The position numbers and the translations under genes were made by a program. The notes beneath the pieces are model-generated. The model had not been told where the DNA came from, ran no database searches, and worked only from the letters and a program-made list of their open reading frames with translations. This document shows, one piece after another, positions 35,166-46,709 of a stretch of DNA of 64,000 nucleotides. Origin of the DNA: Polytrichum commune (taxonomy: Eukaryota > Streptophyta > Polytrichopsida > Polytrichales > Polytrichaceae); NCBI GenBank assembly GCA_950295325.1, contig OX485809.1, positions 38,965,081 through 39,029,080 of the forward strand, written 5' to 3'. Every line of letters starts with the position of its first letter. Positions within the stretch are counted from its first letter, which is position 1.

Positions 35166-35946
35166 GACTAAATTGCAGTGTGGTTGTGGATCCCGAGTGA
35201 GCATGGAGCGTGTGCGGACAAGCAGAGTTCGGGAAGTTTTTGAAGCCTTAGTGGCTAATTGCCGGTAGTTGCTACGAAGGGTCGGATTTTTCCCAATTTA
35301 CATCGGCAACAGCCGGTCTTTTGTAAAATCAATCGGCCAATTGCCTATATTTTCATATTTTCATTGGCCAATATCCGATTAAATGGAATTCATATCGGCA
35401 CTAATTGTTTTAAAAATGTATGAAAAGTTATTAGAAATCATTTCTTAGTACAAAATCTTGAATAAGTGAAAAGAAAGGCATGTTCAAAACTTTAAATTTG
35501 AAGAGTTAATATCCTTGGCAGGAATTGAACCGAGCAACGCCTTCACCGCTTGAAGGCCAAGGGTCCCCCAATTCTTCACAGAAACAATTGGATTTGGTCA
35601 TGGAAAGGTTGCATAATTCAAAAAGTTTAAGGTTTAGGGTACTTCCTCAAGTGCATCATCAAATGCCCCAGACAAATAGCGCTCTGGATGCTTCCGGCTG
35701 AAATCCAGTAACTCACAAGAAGAATCGGCTACATTTCTGGGACATTGTCTGGTCCATCGGCTAATTGCCGGAGGAGTGAAATTACAGTCGGATTGCCATT
35801 CGATGGTTGGAAATTTGGACCGGCCATGAGGGAAAATCCATCGACTGATAATGAACTAGCCGTCGGTTTTCCCCGAACATAGCTCCCCAATCACTGGACT
35901 ATTAAATTGCAGTGTGGTTGTGGATCCCGAGTGAGCATGGAGCGTG
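35150..35946. repeat. 65-bp direct repeats about 730 bp apart
   Basis: About 35150-35216 and 35880-35946 are nearly identical ('tccccaatcactggacta', 'attgcagtgtggttgtggat', 'gagtgagcatggagcgtg'). The first copy includes the end of the hAT-like element and its flank, so the repeat arose after that insertion. The DNA between has several 'cggctaattgccgg'-like motifs and no open frame of note. Confidence 0.75.
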
Positions 35947-36270
35947 TGTGGATGATTGGGTCTGGAATTGGTCGACGCATGCATTGACCCTACGACCATT
36001 AATTACTCTCAATGACCCGGTCCCTAGCTAGCTCGCTCGCTTGGAGTTGAATCATGTGTTATATACATCTATATATCTCTATCTATATATATAGACTTGC
36101 TGATGCACTGCAGCCAAGCACGAGGCGTCGTTCCCCACAACCCTTTTGTTGGTGGGTGGGTGCGTGCGTGTGTGATTTGTTCGGTGGCCAACTTTCATTC
36201 CTGACTCTGGATCAGGTGAAGTCTACCCTCCATGTTTTCCGACACTCGATCATACAACACCTAACGCTAG

Positions 36271-36602
36271 ATTAGTAGAAAACTATGCCAAAAAGAATCG
36301 CAACAGAAAGCGGTTGCGGTTCTTTTGACCAGCCTGATCTGCGGTCGTTAAATGATTGTAGATTTGTTTTTTTTTTCGGTTTAGCGATTGAAAACTTGGG
36401 AATTTGGGGGCCGTGAAGATATATTTCCAACCCAGAACATTACACGTCCCCAAAGTTTAAAATTGCAGTCGCAAAACGAAATACAAATATAAAATAAACA
36501 AAATAAAATAAATGTAGTCGTTTTGCGACTGCAAATCGAGGCTGGTCAAAAGAACTGCAGCCGATTTTGGGTGGGATTTTTTTGGGCATGGATTTCCACT
36601 AC
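36271..36602. mobile_element. CACTA-like miniature element
   Basis: The left end reads TAGTAGAAAACTATGCC and the right end, reversed, TAGTGGAAATCCATGCCC. Inside, GTTCTTTTGACCAGCCT occurs near both ends in opposite orientation. The copy at 14370-14552 has a better preserved CACTAGTAGAAAA end. No coding sequence. Confidence 0.6.
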
Positions 36603-36609
36603 ACTAAAT

Positions 36610-37285
36610 ATGATATTTAGTGTTTGATACACTAAATATCACTAACCCTATGAAAGTAAGTAACATTAATTTAAATGTAAACTCTAACACTAAATAATGT
36701 GTAGTGTAGTGTAAGTTCCCGTCCACCAAACTTTCTAGTGTGATTTTACCTCCACAATACGACATTTTTGAGCCCCAATTCATCATACAAGAGAGGTAAT
36801 CAATGTGCACAAGTGGTGGGCCCCACACGTGTTTCAAAGCACTTTGGTATGTACAAGGGACCACTTAGGGAATGAACGAATGTGGGAGGGGCGTTGTGAG
36901 CACATCTCCTCATTATATACAAGCGTTCGTTTACACTTATGTATCATCATTTCGTCAACATAACGACATGATTACCCTTCACATTGACCTAGGCCATTCA
37001 TTGCCTTTTTATGTGCCTCGATAGTATGGCGTCGGAGACGACGAATACAACAGCAGTCGGACAATACGACACTCCTTTCTTGTGCGACCGAAACGCGTCA
37101 TCGTAATAAAGAGGGCGAACCAACCGACTGGTAACGCACCTTGCCCTGCATCCCAACACAAGCTTTTTGTTGGCGTTTGTGTTTGAATGATGCATGGCCA
37201 GCTTTTCCAATTTCCTGGCCCTGGATCCGGTGAGGAACAAGTACTGCCGCGGCCATGAATCGGCTAACTTAGCTAGCTAGCTAGC
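36610..37285. other. Intergenic, locally GC-richer
   Basis: A small palindrome around 36606-36640 ('atatttagtg' / 'cactaaatat'). From 36900 the sequence is less AT-rich with an 80-codon minus frame (36998-37240), but no motif was recognised. Confidence 0.35.
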
Positions 37286-37287
37286 TA

Positions 37288-37734
37288 CAGTCTACCCTCT
37301 ATAAATGTTAACCCTCGGGAGTAGATCAAAGTTAACATTTATAGAGGTGTTAACAGTTAACAATTATAAAATTACTTTTTTGAGCAATATACAAATCTTA
37401 ACATTTATAAATATAAGCGATTGTGAAGAGTCCTTGTGAGAGAACACCATTCATAGAATTGCAAACCCAATCAAAACTTTATTCAATATCAAGTTTACAA
37501 ATCACGGGTGAAGTGTGAATCGATGGTTCTTTGGTGAGATTCATCTGCATGCACAACTTGGTTGTATTTCATTCGTTAGCATTTATAGAGTCAAATTTAC
37601 AAAGAAGGGAGTATCATTTTTTTAACAGTTAACACGTTTAACATTTATAGTGTGCAATATGTAGGGAGTAGAAGAAAGTTAACATTTAGAGAGGGTTAAC
37701 ACTTATAGGTGTAACATTTATAGAGGCTGGACTG
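37288..37734. mobile_element. Pogo-like miniature element with TA target duplication
   Basis: The left end reads CAGTCTACCCTCTATAAATG and the right end, reversed, CAGTCCAGCCTCTATAAATG. TA flanks both ends (37286-37287 and 37735-37736). The termini match the CAGT--A-CCTCTATAAAT consensus of plant pogo/Emigrant-type miniature elements. The 447-bp body repeats 'gttaacatttatag' several times and has no transposase. Confidence 0.8.
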
Positions 37735-37739
37735 TAGTA

Positions 37740-39368
37740 CGACAGTGGTGTTGGTGGTGCTGCTGCTGCAGCAGCACAGGCTTCGAGAGAAAGAGAAAGA
37801 GACCAATCTGGTGTAGACAGACAGACAGGGAGTTGCCAAGCACGTGGTGCAAAAGACACACTTCCGAAATCTGCACTCCCAACTTTAGACCCAAAAAAGC
37901 TTCAACACTCCTCTTTCCCCTTGACAAATGTCGCGATCCTCATGGCAGGCAGTGCATCGAGTCTATCTATAGTGTGTGTGTGTGTATATATATATCTGTA
38001 TGCACCTTTCTTCCACCGTACATGGTAATAGGTACACTCCGTGGTAGAATTGGTACACTTCCCACAGGCACACCCAGGCAGGATGGACCTCAGGGCTCAG
38101 GTAATTTGGTAACTAGAGTAGAGGCGACCCTAACCGGGATTTGGGCGAACCAACCCATGCACTCGTTCCTTGTTGGATGCCTAGCTAAACCCTTGCCTCC
38201 AAGGAACCAGTGTACAGGATCGCTCATCCCAGCCCCCCCTAACCGATCATTTTGAGAGATTTTGCGCGGCATCCGGAGAAGTGTAAGGTTGATTTTCTTT
38301 TTTACTCCTGTAGGAAGATAAGAATCATGAGGATTGTGAGTTTTTCCAGTGATTTTATTCCTTGAATTGAAAGAACTATGGATTTTTGAAGTCGAAAGTT
38401 GGTTTGAATGTATTACCGGTGTCTGGAGGGTGCTAGGATTGTTCGTTTACACTGCTCACTCCCTCTCACTCTAGCACCCAGAACTAGGAGATGTGTTGTG
38501 ACACTATTGCTTCCGGCTCAGGCGAAATTTAGTCCCAGCCTGATCGAGATTCCAGTACCCTATAGATTGCCGATGGGACCATGATCGGGGAATAGGTGTC
38601 TCTACCATGCACTGATTATCCCGATGAGTGCGCACGGTACTAATTTCCCGAAACACGCGTTTTTAGCCGAATCTCAAAATTAGTGAGGGTTAAAAAAATT
38701 TACTAAGTGATACCAAATTCATGAACACATGCTCATTTATCATGGATTTCAAGAAAATCAATGTGTACTCTACTATATTTATAGAGTGATATTAAAAAAG
38801 AAATTAATATGCTAAACACATGACATCTATTAACATGATATTCCTCAACCGTATGATCTACACAACAACCACAATCCAAAAGAAATTGTGTATCTTATCA
38901 TTGTGATATTATTAAACATCTATAATAATGTGGAATGTCGATAAAGTGGCGTGAGGCAACCTAGCTAATTGCACGCACCAGTGTAAAAACCACAAAGCAA
39001 ATGTGTGTGAGCAATCCCTATGTGCACTAAGTTAAACTGTCGTAATGACTCGAGACACCTTTCACGTGGAGCTACGTAAAGCTTACCGTCAACGAGGATA
39101 CAAGTGACGAGTCGTGATAATCACTAGCCACATGGCAACCTAGTAGAGCCTTTGGAAGATACTTATACTAAAACACCAGGAATATCAATCAATGTACGAC
39201 ACATGTTGTTGGGAAATATGAGTCTTCAAGAGCAGGATATTAAAGGGCGACTTCCATATTATATCCAGACACTACTTTACAGTAGTTCCAAGTTTGTGAT
39301 TGACTCATCAAAGATCAAATGTACACGTTGGGGTTTGCTAGAAGGGGACCTGATGTTTTTGGATACCT
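37740..39368. other. Intergenic, no gene recognised
   Basis: Contains a GT/TA microsatellite at about 37970-37995. The 140-codon plus frame at 37833-38255 has no recognisable motif and I do not call it a gene. Confidence 0.35.
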
Positions 39369-39370
39369 AG

Positions 39371-39795
39371 TAAGGTAGAAATATCATAACCCGTGAAAAT
39401 AAGGTGATTTGCATTGAAGATCAGGTCTGACAATCGTGAGATAATTTTCCAAGGTAGACGAGAAGGATTCATGAAGAATGCAAGTTGTTTCATGTTATTC
39501 TGCCCTATAAAAAAAATGCTACAATTTTTCAAAGCGGAAAGTTGTCCAAACCCCTACTCGTTCACTAGATTCTCCCTACATTGAACACGGTAATCCGCAT
39601 TTCCATACATAACATCGTCTAAATCGGTTACCTTGTGAGTACATTAACACTTGACTCCCGTTGGCTACACTAAGTGCACACGCATTGAAGTTGCCGATGA
39701 GCCATGATCGGTTTTAGAAATGGCACTTCACCATTATGACGGCGGTCTAGTGCACGGCTAGAGGGTGGTTAACCGCTTATGGTATTTCTACCTTA
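39371..39795 (+). mobile_element. Family B TIR element
   Basis: Starts TAAGGTAGAAATATCATAAC and ends with the reverse complement, ...TTATGGTATTTCTACCTTA. A second copy in opposite orientation is at 51137-51556. The 425-bp body has no coding capacity. Its outermost bases (AAGGTAGA) are shared with family A, which suggests that the same transposase could recognise both. Confidence 0.85.
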
Positions 39796-40344
39796 TGAAG
39801 GGGCAGGGTGAAAATGTTCATTATTATACATGACTCAGGGATGTTATTTTTAGTTAGATTATCACTTCAATTGTAATCAAAGACTCCTAATTAGTTTGTT
39901 GACGTTAAAGAATGACTCAACAACAAACCTATGGGGGGTAGGTTTTTATTTGTCCCTCTTCCCCTTTACTGATGGTAGGTGCTGGGAGATGAAATCCGTT
40001 TAAGAAATTCTTTAAGAGGTTGTTGACAAAGATTGCATCCACTGGAGATGAAAATGAGTTACACAAACATAACATTACTAAGCACACCCATACCCAAGAG
40101 AGTCGCCAATCTCTCTTTTTTGGTTTCTAAGTGGTCTCGTATGTTATTTGGAATTGGAATACACTTGTTTCAATTGTCTCTGTGAAAACAAATAAACTCA
40201 AATTACTAAGCACACCCTAGAGCTGATGTGGGTGTGTGCCCATATTGTTCACTCTATATTCTTTGGCATGGAGATTCAACGTTGAACATGAAATAGGCTC
40301 CGCTTGACACTGGTGGCACATGTACACAACAAACCGCAAGTACC

Positions 40345-40560
40345 AAAGGTGTAAGTACATTAAATATGATATCTAGTGTCACCAATTCTAAGTGTCTTGC
40401 TCGATACTAATTGTAAACCGCAGTGTAGTGTCACCAACACTAAATGTGAACCCAACATTATTTGTCATTCCTTGTAAAAAAAAGGGGGGATTATAGATTT
40501 ACAGTGTTGCAATTACTGTCACTCACCAAGTGATTTTTTTATCCAAATTTCAATCACCCA
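40345..40560. repeat. Dispersed repeat, partner at 14098-14318
   Basis: Same ordered blocks as the partner. The microsatellite of the partner is replaced by an A/G run here. Confidence 0.65.
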
Positions 40561-40569
40561 CTACCAACC

Positions 40570-43500
40570 CACTCTCTAGGATTTGTGATTATTGTAGTAA
40601 CTTGCTCTTCAAGATTTGGTTGAGTTGAGCATGGGGGAGCCCCTTATTAGATAGAAGAGAACAAGTTCTACATTGAGCTTTTAGGGTCAAGCTCCATAGA
40701 GCAAAGCGGACATTATGGTCCAAATTACTCTTTGGCTCCATGGGTGAGGACGCGGCCATGAAGGTCCATTACAAGCTTAAAGGCTTAATCCTAAACCATT
40801 AACATCCTTTTGGATACGGAAACCCCAAATCGTGACGTCCATCAACCACGCAACCGATGTCACGATCAAGTCACCCATGCTAGGAAGAATTCAATTCAAA
40901 GATAACTTAGATGTGCAATGAAAAGGTGATGGGGACCTAACGTGTTCATTGCACGAAAAAATGACAAGAAAGTCTGTTTTGCACAAATGTGCACCTCATC
41001 TCCTGGAAACACCCGGAGAGCTTTTGAGGGCATGGACTGGGTATGAGGGGTTCCACCATGGAGACGAGTGTTTGTAGGCATAAAAATTGCTTGCCAAACC
41101 CTCCCATGGAACGTCACCCCTAGTAACATCGTGAAAAACAAGCTTGTTAAGTGTACGTTATGTTCCTAGAGTGGATGACCAACAACATGGCTTGGGTGTC
41201 ATGTGGGCGAGAGGGACTTGTCACATATGACCACACCTCTCATCTATCCCGACATTAAAACACGACCCCTACAAGTTTGTGTTGATTTATCTCAAACTAG
41301 TTGGGCTCCACTAATTCAGGGTCTTTGAAACTACTTTTGATGGCAAATCAACTTTTAAAGAAAACCTTCGGACTGCATACTATCTCAAGACTCTTATGAG
41401 ACCGGTAGATAATTACAGATGAGCAAGTTCAAATATCAAAGCTCTCCACAACTCATCAAGCCGTATGTCGAATAGTTTCTCTCCGGAGTGTGACAAAGTT
41501 GACCATTGCAACACCCACATGGTTTGTGGGAGGGGACCTATTAAGATTTTAACTCAACCTCTCTTCAACGTTTGAGCCTTTGAGGTTGGTTTTTGCCCAT
41601 CAGGTCTCATTATTGATGCTTCATTGCCACCTTCATCTGTGTGAATCATTAATGTGCTTGAAGAAGAAACATTGAGAGTGCAAATGTGGGGTAATTAATT
41701 AGGTGGAGAAAAGTGTTTGCGTGCTAAAGAGTGTTTTGGAGGATTGAGTGTGCGGTCCAATCCCAAACCTGATGGATGAGGAGGCAATTGCATAGAAGAA
41801 AACCTGCGTCACCTACTAAATTGAGATGATTTAAAAAGCATTTTCAATTGTGGGCACATTTGGATTGTAGTTGCCTCTTGGTTCTCGAAGATTGAGCTCC
41901 ATTGCACGCCATTTCCTCGAAGTGATGACCTTATTATAATGTATTCATTAGAGTGACCTTGAATTCGGCTATGAGATGCCAACACGCAATGAACTTAGTC
42001 TCGGCATCATAAGCAGCCACAAAATTATGAGGCTTGGTGGATGGTTTGGGCAACCCCACCAGGGCGAAAATCAAAGCACTAAATTTTCAGAGTTTCAACT
42101 TGTCTAGACTACCTTCTAGGTCAGTTCTACCTATTGAAGATATTCTCGTCATCCTTTTTTGGCCTTATTAGACACTTGGCAAAAAAGCGTTCCACACAAA
42201 TTATGGTTTTTAATGAGTTCTATGGGCCACTTTTACCCTATGAAACACAACCTTATTATTCCATAGACAATTACAACTGTTGGATTGATTTGAGAATTGT
42301 CTCATTTGGTCTACAATTGCAAACCGTGAAGATTGCCAGTTCAAGTTTCAAAGTCGGAATTCAGATGCAAAAGTTACAAAACACCAAAGCGATAAATTAC
42401 ATGCTCTCTGAGTAATCACATAGCTAGTTTGGGCCTTCTAATAGTGCTAAGGTAGACATGTCTTATACAAGCACCAACCATATTCAAATTATTATCCTAT
42501 ATACAATTTTTGGATGAACAAAGAAGGAACATACTTACAAAGTTATAGCTAATAAACATAAAGAAATATAGAAATTACGACACAAAAGATAAATAAAAAG
42601 GTAACACTACAACATATGTATACAAGGGGGGGGGGGGAATAGGCCTCCAATGTTTGTAGGCATAACTACTTGAATAACCCATCCTAACTTTCTACAATCT
42701 CCTACATATGTATGTCCAAGTTGTTACATATAGGTTCCAATATTCCATAGCACATAATATATCTACATTGCCAAGACAAAGAAGTACCTTAACCCTATGT
42801 ATAATTTGTAACCCAAAGTTATGATTAATTTCCCTTTCGTGCACTCATGTTCTACAAGTATGGAAATCCAATGAGACAAATCCCATTTGGAACAACTACG
42901 ACCACTCTTTGATTGGTCATAAATTCCTTTGTATTTTACTCCCGTCCCCGTTGAAATCACACTTTGAAAATGACCACTTTACACTTCCTCAAATTACTAA
43001 GAGCTCTTAGGATTGGTCAAGCTATAAGTAGTTCGAGCTTTACACGAAAGCTTATCAAATCTAATTTTCAAACTTTTGAATCACAACATGTCAAGCTCTC
43101 AACTTGAGCTCTAGTAATTTTTAGAAGTTTTTCATAATTTTTGGGTTCATATTCATTTTCTTAGAATCTCAATATGTAAAGTTCTATGAACCCATTCATG
43201 CAACACTCAAAATGATAAGTGCAATTGTGCAATGATGACCACAATCTAATGCATGTTTGACAACAAGGCAAATTAACTCTCTCAAATGTTTGAACTCTAA
43301 TCTCGAGCTCTAGTGTAAGAGGGGTATAAGAGCTTATTGTGCATCATGGCGAGGACTTAATGTCTTGCAATTGAGCCAGTCTCACCAATACCACACAAGT
43401 GAAATTGAAATCATCTGTATCACAACACAAAAGAATCATTCTTCTAGTGGATCCGACTTCTGAATTAGTAAGAAAATGAAACTCAAATTGAATGAACTAA

Positions 43501-43670
43501 CCATAAATATATGGAAAGAAGGTTGTTACCATACTACCTTTACCTTCGTAAAATTGGTGGGACTGGCTCTAAGAACAACCTTGGCCATGAGTCACACTTT
43601 TGGATCGATTTTGACACAAAGCCCTTTTTTTCCCGCAATGTAAGATCGTTGCATCCGATTCATCACTTCT
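40570..43670. other. Intergenic, nothing recognised
   Basis: A G run lies at 42627-42637. Open frames (for example 42134-42415) carry no motif and show no splice-linked partners. Confidence 0.4.
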
Positions 43671-43674
43671 AGAA

Positions 43675-43860
43675 ACAAGTGAACTCTTCACTACGATATT
43701 CTCTAAGATATTCATTGGAGCCCCAAAAGTTATGAGGAAAATGACTACGGCTTTGATTTCGATTCCAAACCTTCTCGTACAAACCACGTTTTAAATATCC
43801 TCGTACATGGGAGTCATGCTACTTGAAAGAAGTGCCCAGTTTAAGCCCACTCACTTACCT
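43675..43860 (+). mobile_element. Partial family A TIR element
   Basis: Keeps the right-half blocks 'aagatattcattggagc' and 'gttatgaggaaaatgactac' of the family, without intact termini. Confidence 0.5.
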
Positions 43861-43989
43861 CAAAAACTGAAACACCAAGCGCCACACGCATGCCGCAATG
43901 ATCACTTTGCCATTGATACTTCTGTTTTATGGAATTTTGAATAGATGTATGAAAGGTTCAAGTTTCCTCGCTCATTAATTCCAATGTCA

Positions 43990-44645
43990 CATGTTTCTTG
44001 CAGGGGTGCCTCAGGGCTGGCATATATGGGAAGCGTAGGAGGGCCCACGGCCAATTCGAAGGTTTACACACCCAGTCAAGACCTTCGACGACCACCATGA
44101 ATCTAGTTGACTGGACCAATGAAGAAGGGCAACCAACCAATAGATAGGTACGGATGAAGTGGTTGAGTTTGGGATTTACCAGGTTGAAGTTCAAGACACC
44201 TCGAAAATTACGGATCGTTTTTAGAGGAATCGGTGTAATATACCTTGAAGTGATGAAGAAAATCCCGAAAGATGTCTGCATGTTACCAGTTGGTCTTAGA
44301 AACACGACAGTAAGGATCTTCACCGATTATGCCCAAAAATCTCCTCGGACGCTACTGTTAATGTTCCCAAAAAGTGTCTAAGTTGTTCCTCGGAACTTGG
44401 ACGCGATGGGATGTGGTATTTAAGGTTCCGGAAGTGCCTCAAGCTTTCAGAATATTGGCCGAGTCACTTCTGAGCGATTTGTGCAAACTAGAAGAAAACC
44501 CATCTTGAGAGTCAGATCTGAACATTAAGCAGAGCTATAAGTTATGCAAGTCTAGTACTTGCTGCAGTTCAAGTTTCCTAACTTCAAATTTAGCCGGTGC
44601 ATTAGCCTAGAATCGCCGTCAGGAACAGTTACATCTTCAAGTAAA
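43990..44645. other. Upstream flank shared with WNK-tail copy 1
   Basis: About 43998-44100 aligns with 25355-25480 ('gctggca', 'gggagggcccatggcca' versus 'ggagggcccacggcca', 'cagtcaag'), and 44410-44490 aligns with the 58-bp unit region. A hAT-like element (44125-44352) has been inserted between them in this copy only. Confidence 0.65.
44125..44352 (+). mobile_element. hAT-like miniature element upstream of WNK-tail copy 2
   Basis: Contains 'gatgaagtggttgagtttgg', 'tcgttt-tagaggaat', 'gaaagatgtctgcatgttac' and 'gattatgcccaaaaatctcc' in family order. It is absent at the matching point of copy 1, so it inserted after the duplication. Confidence 0.7.
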
Positions 44646-44648
44646 GAG

Positions 44649-45449
44649 ATGGCCCAATTGAGCAAGTCTTGCGACGTGATTGATATTGGTGCTGGTGCTC
44701 GTCTGCGAGGGCCAAAGAAGCACGAGAGGAGCTTCAGCGTTGATGGCAAGATGATGGGAGGTGATGAGAACACCATGTGCTTACGGCTCCGAATTATCGA
44801 CCAGTGTTGCGATGGCCATAGCCGCAACATCAAATTCCCGTTCGACGTTCACCAAGACACGCCCGTGAGTGTTATGCGTGAGATGCAGGCCACCGCTGTG
44901 GAGCTCCAAATCTCGGAGCAAGAGGTTCTCTCGGTTTCTCTCATGATCATGGAGAAAATCTGGGCTCTGCAATCTGCTGTTATAGCCGAGCCATCAACTG
45001 CTCCGTCGACTGCGCAATTGCAGCGCCATGTCCAATGTCACGAGGTTGTTGAGAGGCCGAGGAGATCAAACAGGAGACTTGCTAATTGTAGAGATAGTAA
45101 TGACTCGATGCTAAGCTGCAGTAATACTTCGGATTCGAGTGGATCCTCTGCAAGGAGTTCCAAGAGAAGTCAGGACCAGTACTTGACTTCTTCTTCCAAG
45201 AAATTAGGGAGCAAGGTGATGAGTGAAAGCGGGGCCTTCCGATACACGCAATGCGACATTGACTTGGCCTTCTCGGAGTTGAATGTTAGGGATCTTGTAG
45301 CCTCTGCAAAGTTGACAGGCTTGAAGCAGATTCACAAACAAGAGTTACAAGAGATGCAGCAACGGCACACACAACAATATCTAGATCTCAAGAGCCGACG
45401 ACTCCAAAGAAACAGTATTCAGTGTGCACAGCCACTTTGGTGTGCTTAG
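44649..45449 (+). CDS. WNK/OSR1_C tail-domain protein without kinase domain, copy 2
   Basis: A 266-residue protein from the first in-frame ATG; the duplicate at 25826 starts at the equivalent place. Residues about 33-95 form a domain like the C-terminal regulatory domain of WNK kinases (OSR1_C, PF2-like): MCLRLRIIDQCCDGHSRN, IKFPFDVHQDTPVSVMREM, VELQISEQEVLSVSLMI. In WNK kinases this domain binds short RFxV-type peptides. It is followed by a serine-rich stretch with SSARSSKRSQ, then a C-terminal helix rich in Q, E and K (IHKQELQEMQQRHTQQYLDL), a likely coiled coil. No kinase subdomain is found in any frame within several kb upstream, so this is either a stand-alone regulatory protein or a duplicated fragment of a WNK gene. 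There is no intron inside the frame. Confidence 0.7.
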   Translation: MAQLSKSCDVIDIGAGARLRGPKKHERSFSVDGKMMGGDENTMCLRLRIIDQCCDGHSRNIKFPFDVHQDTPVSVMREMQATAVELQISEQEVLSVSLMIMEKIWALQSAVIAEPSTAPSTAQLQRHVQCHEVVERPRRSNRRLANCRDSNDSMLSCSNTSDSSGSSARSSKRSQDQYLTSSSKKLGSKVMSESGAFRYTQCDIDLAFSELNVRDLVASAKLTGLKQIHKQELQEMQQRHTQQYLDLKSRRLQRNSIQCAQPLWCA

Positions 45450-46480
45450 TTCGATTAGTTCGAGTTTTTTCGGTTGCTCCAGTAGTCCGAACTCCATTCA
45501 ATTTTGTATAGTCCATAGTTTGGAGGAGAAAATTGCACATTGATCATTTTAGCAAATCTGGGATACATTGTCCCTAAAGCCTCATTTGGGAAACTTAATT
45601 CTTGCGCTCAGAAGCTCATACAGTTTTGTACCAGAAATCTTGAGCATCCATTTATGGATTATACCTTCCAAACCATCTTAAATCTTGCACTTGAATTCCT
45701 GACTGTGCAGTGTGGGTGTCCTTGTTGAATCCATATTATAGACGTAAGTATATTGGTGAATACTTTGATCACAGATTGGTCGTAAGTTCATTAAGAGCCA
45801 ACTTACAGTAATTGAGGACTAGATACATGTATGGCCATAGGAGATGATCATGGCCAAAAAGCGGGAAGCAATCCATTTAAGGAAATATTGAGATGACATT
45901 GACAGTGCTCTGAACAAATCAAAACATTGAACAAATTTGGCATGTCAATCTGTGACTGTGCTCTATTCAGATGAACCTCTTAAGTTGTCTGATATTTTGG
46001 GTGAATCTCTCCAATTTCCTGCAAATTTCATCATAATTGTAAATCAAAATACACTCCTTGAGTTTAAGCTGCCAAGTTATAATCTTCTTAAATAAGTGGT
46101 TCGCTTCAAAGGAAAGCAACGTCTTCTTTGAGATTAGTTGAAACCGAAAAATAGAGACTTAGATCTGAAACCTTCATCGTGGAGTTTTTAGAGTTATCTC
46201 TCTACAGCTTCTTCTTCTTCTTTTTCTTCTTTTTTTGGGTTTGTGGTTGACATCATAGGGGTAGAAGGTTGCACACTCAATGTCCTACCCACAGTATGAA
46301 AATCCCGGTTTCCTGCACTATGTTTTTGAGAACACTCAACAATATTTAGACACTTTGAGCAAAGAACATGCAGGAGGTATCTGCTGAGCGAATCTAACTA
46401 ACTGACGTGACTTGGTGTGAATCTCCTAGGACCTACATGTTATAATAGCAATCTGAGTCATTCGAGTGCTTCAAACTTTA
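45450..46480. other. 3' flank of WNK-tail copy 2 and intergenic DNA
   Basis: Alignable to the 3' flank of copy 1 up to about 45715. Beyond that nothing is recognised except a (CTT)n-like run near 46207-46233. Confidence 0.5.
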
Positions 46481-46486
46481 AAGTGT

Positions 46487-46702
46487 CCCGGGAGATTTTT
46501 AGGCATAGTCGGTCGAGATCCTAGTGTTTCCAAGACCAGCCGGTTACATGTTGACATCTTTCTGTTTTTCTTTGCTAAATTGAAAAACATTCTGTAAATT
46601 CCTCTACATCGACCAGTAATTTGTCTGAAGTCTTGAAGTTGATCCAGTTATTTCTCAAACCTAACCAGTTCATCTGTAACTAGCAGTCAATCCTCCCTGT
46701 TC
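46487..46702 (-). mobile_element. hAT-like miniature element
   Basis: Begins GGGAGATTTTTAGGCATAGT and ends 'gttcatctgtaactagcagt' followed by 'cctccct', in the same orientation as 34924-35165. The terminal CAGTGATC is degraded. Confidence 0.7.
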
Positions 46703-46709
46703 ATTGCGC

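Noticed and set aside
35517-35575. tRNA-like sequence on the minus strand, with GGTTCAATTCC (B-box-like) before a CCTGCCA end
   Set aside because: The T-stem does not pair well, no 5' acceptor strand or D-arm fits, and the A-box is poor. At most it is a SINE-like or chance polymerase III box.
37260-37285. AGCTAGCTAGCTAGCT run as a functional palindromic site
   Set aside because: Simple AGCT repeats self-pair trivially; it is better explained as a microsatellite next to the pogo-like insertion.
37833-38255. 140-codon plus-strand open frame
   Set aside because: It runs through a GT/TA microsatellite and has no motif; an exon cannot be excluded, but nothing supports it.
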